In this document: positions 61,201-64,000 of the stretch, piece by piece
Layout of the letters: every line of letters begins with the position of its first letter
Numbering within the stretch: position 1 is the stretch's first letter
Origin: Pempheris klunzingeri
Lineage: Eukaryota > Chordata > Actinopteri > Acropomatiformes > Pempheridae
NCBI RefSeq assembly: GCF_042242105.1
Contig: NC_092020.1
Coordinates: 16,088,788 to 16,152,787, forward strand
Direction of reading: 5' to 3'
Length of the DNA stretch: 64,000 bases
Position numbers and translations under genes: made by a program
Notes under the pieces: generated by a model
Database searches by the model: none
Told to the model about the DNA's origin: nothing
What the model saw: the letters and a program-made list of their open reading frames with translations, nothing else

Positions 61201-63643
61201 GAAAGCAATGTACTGCTGCGGACTGGGTCGGCAGAAAAATTTATTTTAGCCACCTAACAAAGGCCACCTATGTATGCTATGTTTGGAATATTTTCACAGC
61301 TTTTAAATTGCCGTCAGACAGCTCTTTTCATCAGAGAACTGAAGCTGTTTTCTCTTTCTCTTCGCTCGCTTCCAAGCCATCCAACTCCATTCACAAAAAA
61401 ACGTTTATTGGTCAAGGCAGCAGGAGCTTCCTCATACTGGGGTTGTGCTGACTGTGATCTACTATACGTAATACACAGAGTATGGATAAATTATCTGAAC
61501 TATCCCTTGAGTGATGGCTTAGTAGATGACAAGTGAGTTTATATAGATGGTGATCATTGTTCAGGAGTTCCTTGTGTCTGTTTGGTAAACGTGGCTGCGT
61601 TTTGCTTCAAGAACATAAGTGGCAAAACAGCCAAAGGCCGATATTTACAACAGCAAGTCGTTTTATTAGCGAGAAAGAAGCATGGACAGCCATATTTGTT
61701 TATCAATGAGGCAAAATCTTACCTGAGGAGGAGATGACGAGTATGTAATAACGGATCATATAAATGTATTTCTCAGTTTGCTACAAATTATATATACTTC
61801 ATGTTATTGCTGAATGTTTTCAAAAGCATGTGTTAGCCTACTATCACATGTTGGGTGATCTGTGTCATTGTCCTTATTCATGTTTTAAGTGAACCTTATT
61901 ATAAGCTAAACTACCCCAAAAAGTGATGATACTAACACATTTCTTCAGCCGAGTCTATGGCATGATGTTGTTCACCTCCATGAATAGAAGCCACCAGTTG
62001 CATAAACTCAGACTGACTTTAGCTCTAGTCATGAATAAGGATCTTGTTTTTCTCCTCAGGGGCAGGAAGTTGTGTGGAGGCACTCGGTGCAGGCAAGCCT
62101 CTGCTGGTCGTAGTCAATGACAAGCTGATGGACAACCACCAACTGGAGCTGGCCAGACAGCTGCACATGGACCACCACTTGTTGTACTGCACATGCAGGT
62201 ATGTGTTTCTCACACGCCTAGTGTTGTTTCTACATGTGAGGTTATTTAAAGGGAAACTTTGCCACTTTTTATGCGGATGTCGAATCAGTGTCGATGGTAA
62301 ATGTAGTCCATTGACACAATAAATACCTCAGTGCAAGTTATATTGACTGAGAAAGCTGAGTTATGCTCGCAGAGACATGCTGACGATGCCTACATTTCCC
62401 ATAATGCATCGCACGCAAGCCTCTGTTTTCCAAACCTCATGTTGTCTCTGCTCCACCCTGCTAGCCACCGGGTTAGTGTCGGCCACAGACAGCTCAAAAA
62501 AGACAAAGATGCACCAAAAACTGCTCACGCTGAAATTCATTGCAGCAGAATAGGCTGGTCAGCCGAGCCAGAGATGGTTTAGAAACAAGACACCACACTT
62601 CAGAGTCATATCCCGTATTGGGATCACGTGGGTTTGGGTTTCGCCCCTTTAGGAGACTAGTTGCAGGTCCTGAATCTACTCAGTGCAATGGGAGATATGA
62701 ATGTGAGCATCTCTCAGACAGACAAATGAAGAGAAAAATAACTTTGTTTCAGCAACATACTCTAGCTCAGATCTGGCAACACAAATATTGTTTCTGAACC
62801 ATCTCTGGCAGGCGGCTGTTGAAGTATAGCAATATTCATTAACAGTAACAAGTATCATTGTGCGTTTTTACCATTAACCAAAGGCGAACAAATGTTCTTA
62901 CTTTGGAGATATTTCTAATAGATAGCTGTCACTCAACACCTTCTCTACCAGGTTATTTTATCAACCCGGTGTAATCCAAAGCTAATTAACATGTAAGATA
63001 ACTACAGCAACAGGCTTTCAGTTGTTTCTAGACAGTCTGTCAACCTGCCATTTAACAGCTAACGATGACCTATACTGAGCAAAAGTCTGGATAATATTAA
63101 AATGCAAAACTAGGTCGCAGTTAATTGTTATTCAACAATAGATTATGGATTAGACTGTTTGCTTTCCTCCATCCACATGACGTTCTCAACTCTGCCATTT
63201 GGGGATGGGGGAGAAGAGGTGGCCATTTAGGAGACAGGAACTTTAAAGCATTTCATACCATTGATCCAGCCTGTAATGTGTTATCTTTTATTGTTAGAGC
63301 TGACAGAGCCTGTAGTTCTTCTGGGTAACCGCTGACTCAAAAGACAGCGCTGGTGACCAGGAAGTACAACTTTTGCAGCAGGACTCGATCAATATAGCAC
63401 ACAGGGAGTTATTCACTTCTTCAGTGGACTACATTTACCAACAACACTGACTTGGACATCCACGTAAATGGTGGCAAAGTTTCCCTTGAACAAAACAAAA
63501 GTAACGATTGTCTCCTGCTTGATGAAACTTTCAGCACCCTGACAGAAACACTGAGGACCATGGATCTCTCTGTTCTTCAGCCCTTCTTGCCTGGACAGCC
63601 GAAGCATTTTGCAAACTTCTTAGACAAAGCCCTCGGAGTTTAG
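58282..63643 (+). CDS. alg13: UDP-GlcNAc transferase catalytic subunit ALG13, short form (four exons)
   Basis: Exons 58282-58362, 60434-60596, 62060-62198 and 63535-63643 join in consistent phases with GT-AG borders to give 163 aa, close to the 165-aa human short isoform. With its membrane partner Alg14 it adds the second GlcNAc to dolichol-PP-GlcNAc on the cytosolic face of the ER, an early N-glycosylation step. Visible: [12 protein letters not shown] at the N-terminus (glycosyltransferase-B fold start), VLQVGRGSL, the [16 protein letters not shown] donor-binding block, [10 protein letters not shown] and the NHQLELA motif, then a helical tail. No OTU or Tudor domain of the long vertebrate form lies before 64000; downstream exons outside the window cannot be excluded. 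An ATTAAA at 63775-63780 could end the short mRNA. Confidence 0.95.
58451..58760 (+). mobile_element. Decayed repeat, 'GTGTTGGAAGAAGTA' family (copy 4)
   Basis: It begins CTCAGTGGAGGAAGAAGATC and continues with ATACCACACTACTAAAATAC, TTTAATCTATAAAAATGCAT and TAATCTGTAAAAGTAG. It lies in alg13 intron 1 just after the first exon. The rest of that intron (to 60433) shows nothing recognised. Confidence 0.6.
61090..61508. mobile_element. 419-bp MITE with 'AAGGGATAGTTCAGAT' ends
   Basis: AAGGGATAGTTCAGAT at 61090-61105 is the exact reverse complement of 61493-61508. Inverted similarity continues inward with gaps (ATCCACAGTTAGTGTATTA against ATCCATACTCTGTGTATTA). It lies in alg13 intron 2. TTAA precedes the left end (61087-61090 overlapping); the right flank is TTGA, so a TTAA target is possible but not proven. 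Confidence 0.75.
62249..63487. mobile_element. 1239-bp DNA element with about 67-bp terminal inverted repeats
   Basis: The left arm 62249-62315 and right arm 63421-63487 are inverted copies. They share AAGGGAAACTTTGCCAC, GGATGTC and GGTAAATGTAGTCCA with about ten differences. The interior has no transposase that I recognise. The element fills alg13 intron 3 (62199-63534, 1336 bp), leaving only 97 nt of other intron sequence. Its outer bases resemble the element at 43842-44148. Confidence 0.85.
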
Positions 63644-64000
63644 TGAACCTTTAATTTTATAGAATTTGCTGTCCCACTGAAGTTTGATTATGTTGCTGTA
63701 AATTGTGAAACTTGGTTCTGATCATAAATTTGAGTGTTTTATATATTTTTGTATGCAATAATACTATGTATGCTATTAAAAACCATTCTCTGTGCTGTGA
63801 ATTATTTGTGTATTTATTCTAGACTTTGTTTTTTAAAAGGTTTTATATGAGTGAAAGGCAAAGAGAACTTTACAAGCCTGAGGGGTTTTAGTTTTAGAGA
63901 TACAGAGCAGCTCATAGAGTTGAAGGCAAAGCTGCATGTTGAGTCAGTTCTGCAAAGACAAAGAAACATGTAGTCATCAAACCACTGATGACCCTGAAAA

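Overview
The window is nuclear DNA of a ray-finned (teleost) fish. It has compact GT-AG introns, five recognisable vertebrate protein genes, one nuclear tRNA gene, long CA/CT microsatellites and many copies of short DNA transposons that I recognise as typical of teleost genomes. All gene names come from comparing translated exons with remembered vertebrate proteins; no search was run.

Layout. 1-710: intergenic DNA with a purine-rich minisatellite and a few telomere-like hexamers. 825-2465 (+): an SE-cephalotoxin-like secreted-protein gene that looks broken about once, treated as a fossil. 2466-5347: intergenic, with one 289-bp MITE. 5348-9923 (-): tmem179, four coding exons, with an internally deleted hAT transposon in its last intron. 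9924-13144: promoter side of tmem179, a LINE 3' fragment and a GC/CRE-rich block that may be regulatory. 13145-13217 (-): tRNA-Phe(GAA). 13780-15946 (+): hs6st2, two coding exons. About 17.9-48.5 kb (+): mbnl3, with 5'UTR exons, six confident coding exons, an unresolved last coding exon and a probable very long 3'UTR. 50223-52015 (+): rap2c, two coding exons. 52016-58080: rap2c 3'UTR, then intergenic DNA with a large GT tract. 58282-63643 (+): alg13, short glycosyltransferase-only form in four exons, with CTCF-like and CRE sites at its promoter.

The order hs6st2 > mbnl3 > rap2c, all on one strand, is the arrangement I remember for human Xq26 (HS6ST2-MBNL3-RAP2C). It supports these paralogues over the 13q32 set (HS6ST3-MBNL2-RAP2A). 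The genes do not form a pathway: heparan sulfate 6-O-sulfation in the Golgi, RNA splicing control, a Ras-family switch, and the second step of N-glycan precursor synthesis at the ER.

The accessory content is mostly mobile-element relics: hAT-like and TTAA-type MITEs, long inverted-repeat elements, a LINE tail and nested insertions. Most notable are a 1.24-kb inverted-repeat element that makes up nearly all of the last alg13 intron, a roughly 1.3-kb inverted-repeat element with another repeat nested in it inside the presumed mbnl3 3'UTR, and near-perfect hairpins at 6910-6964 and 29199-29253. I found no clearly new biological system.
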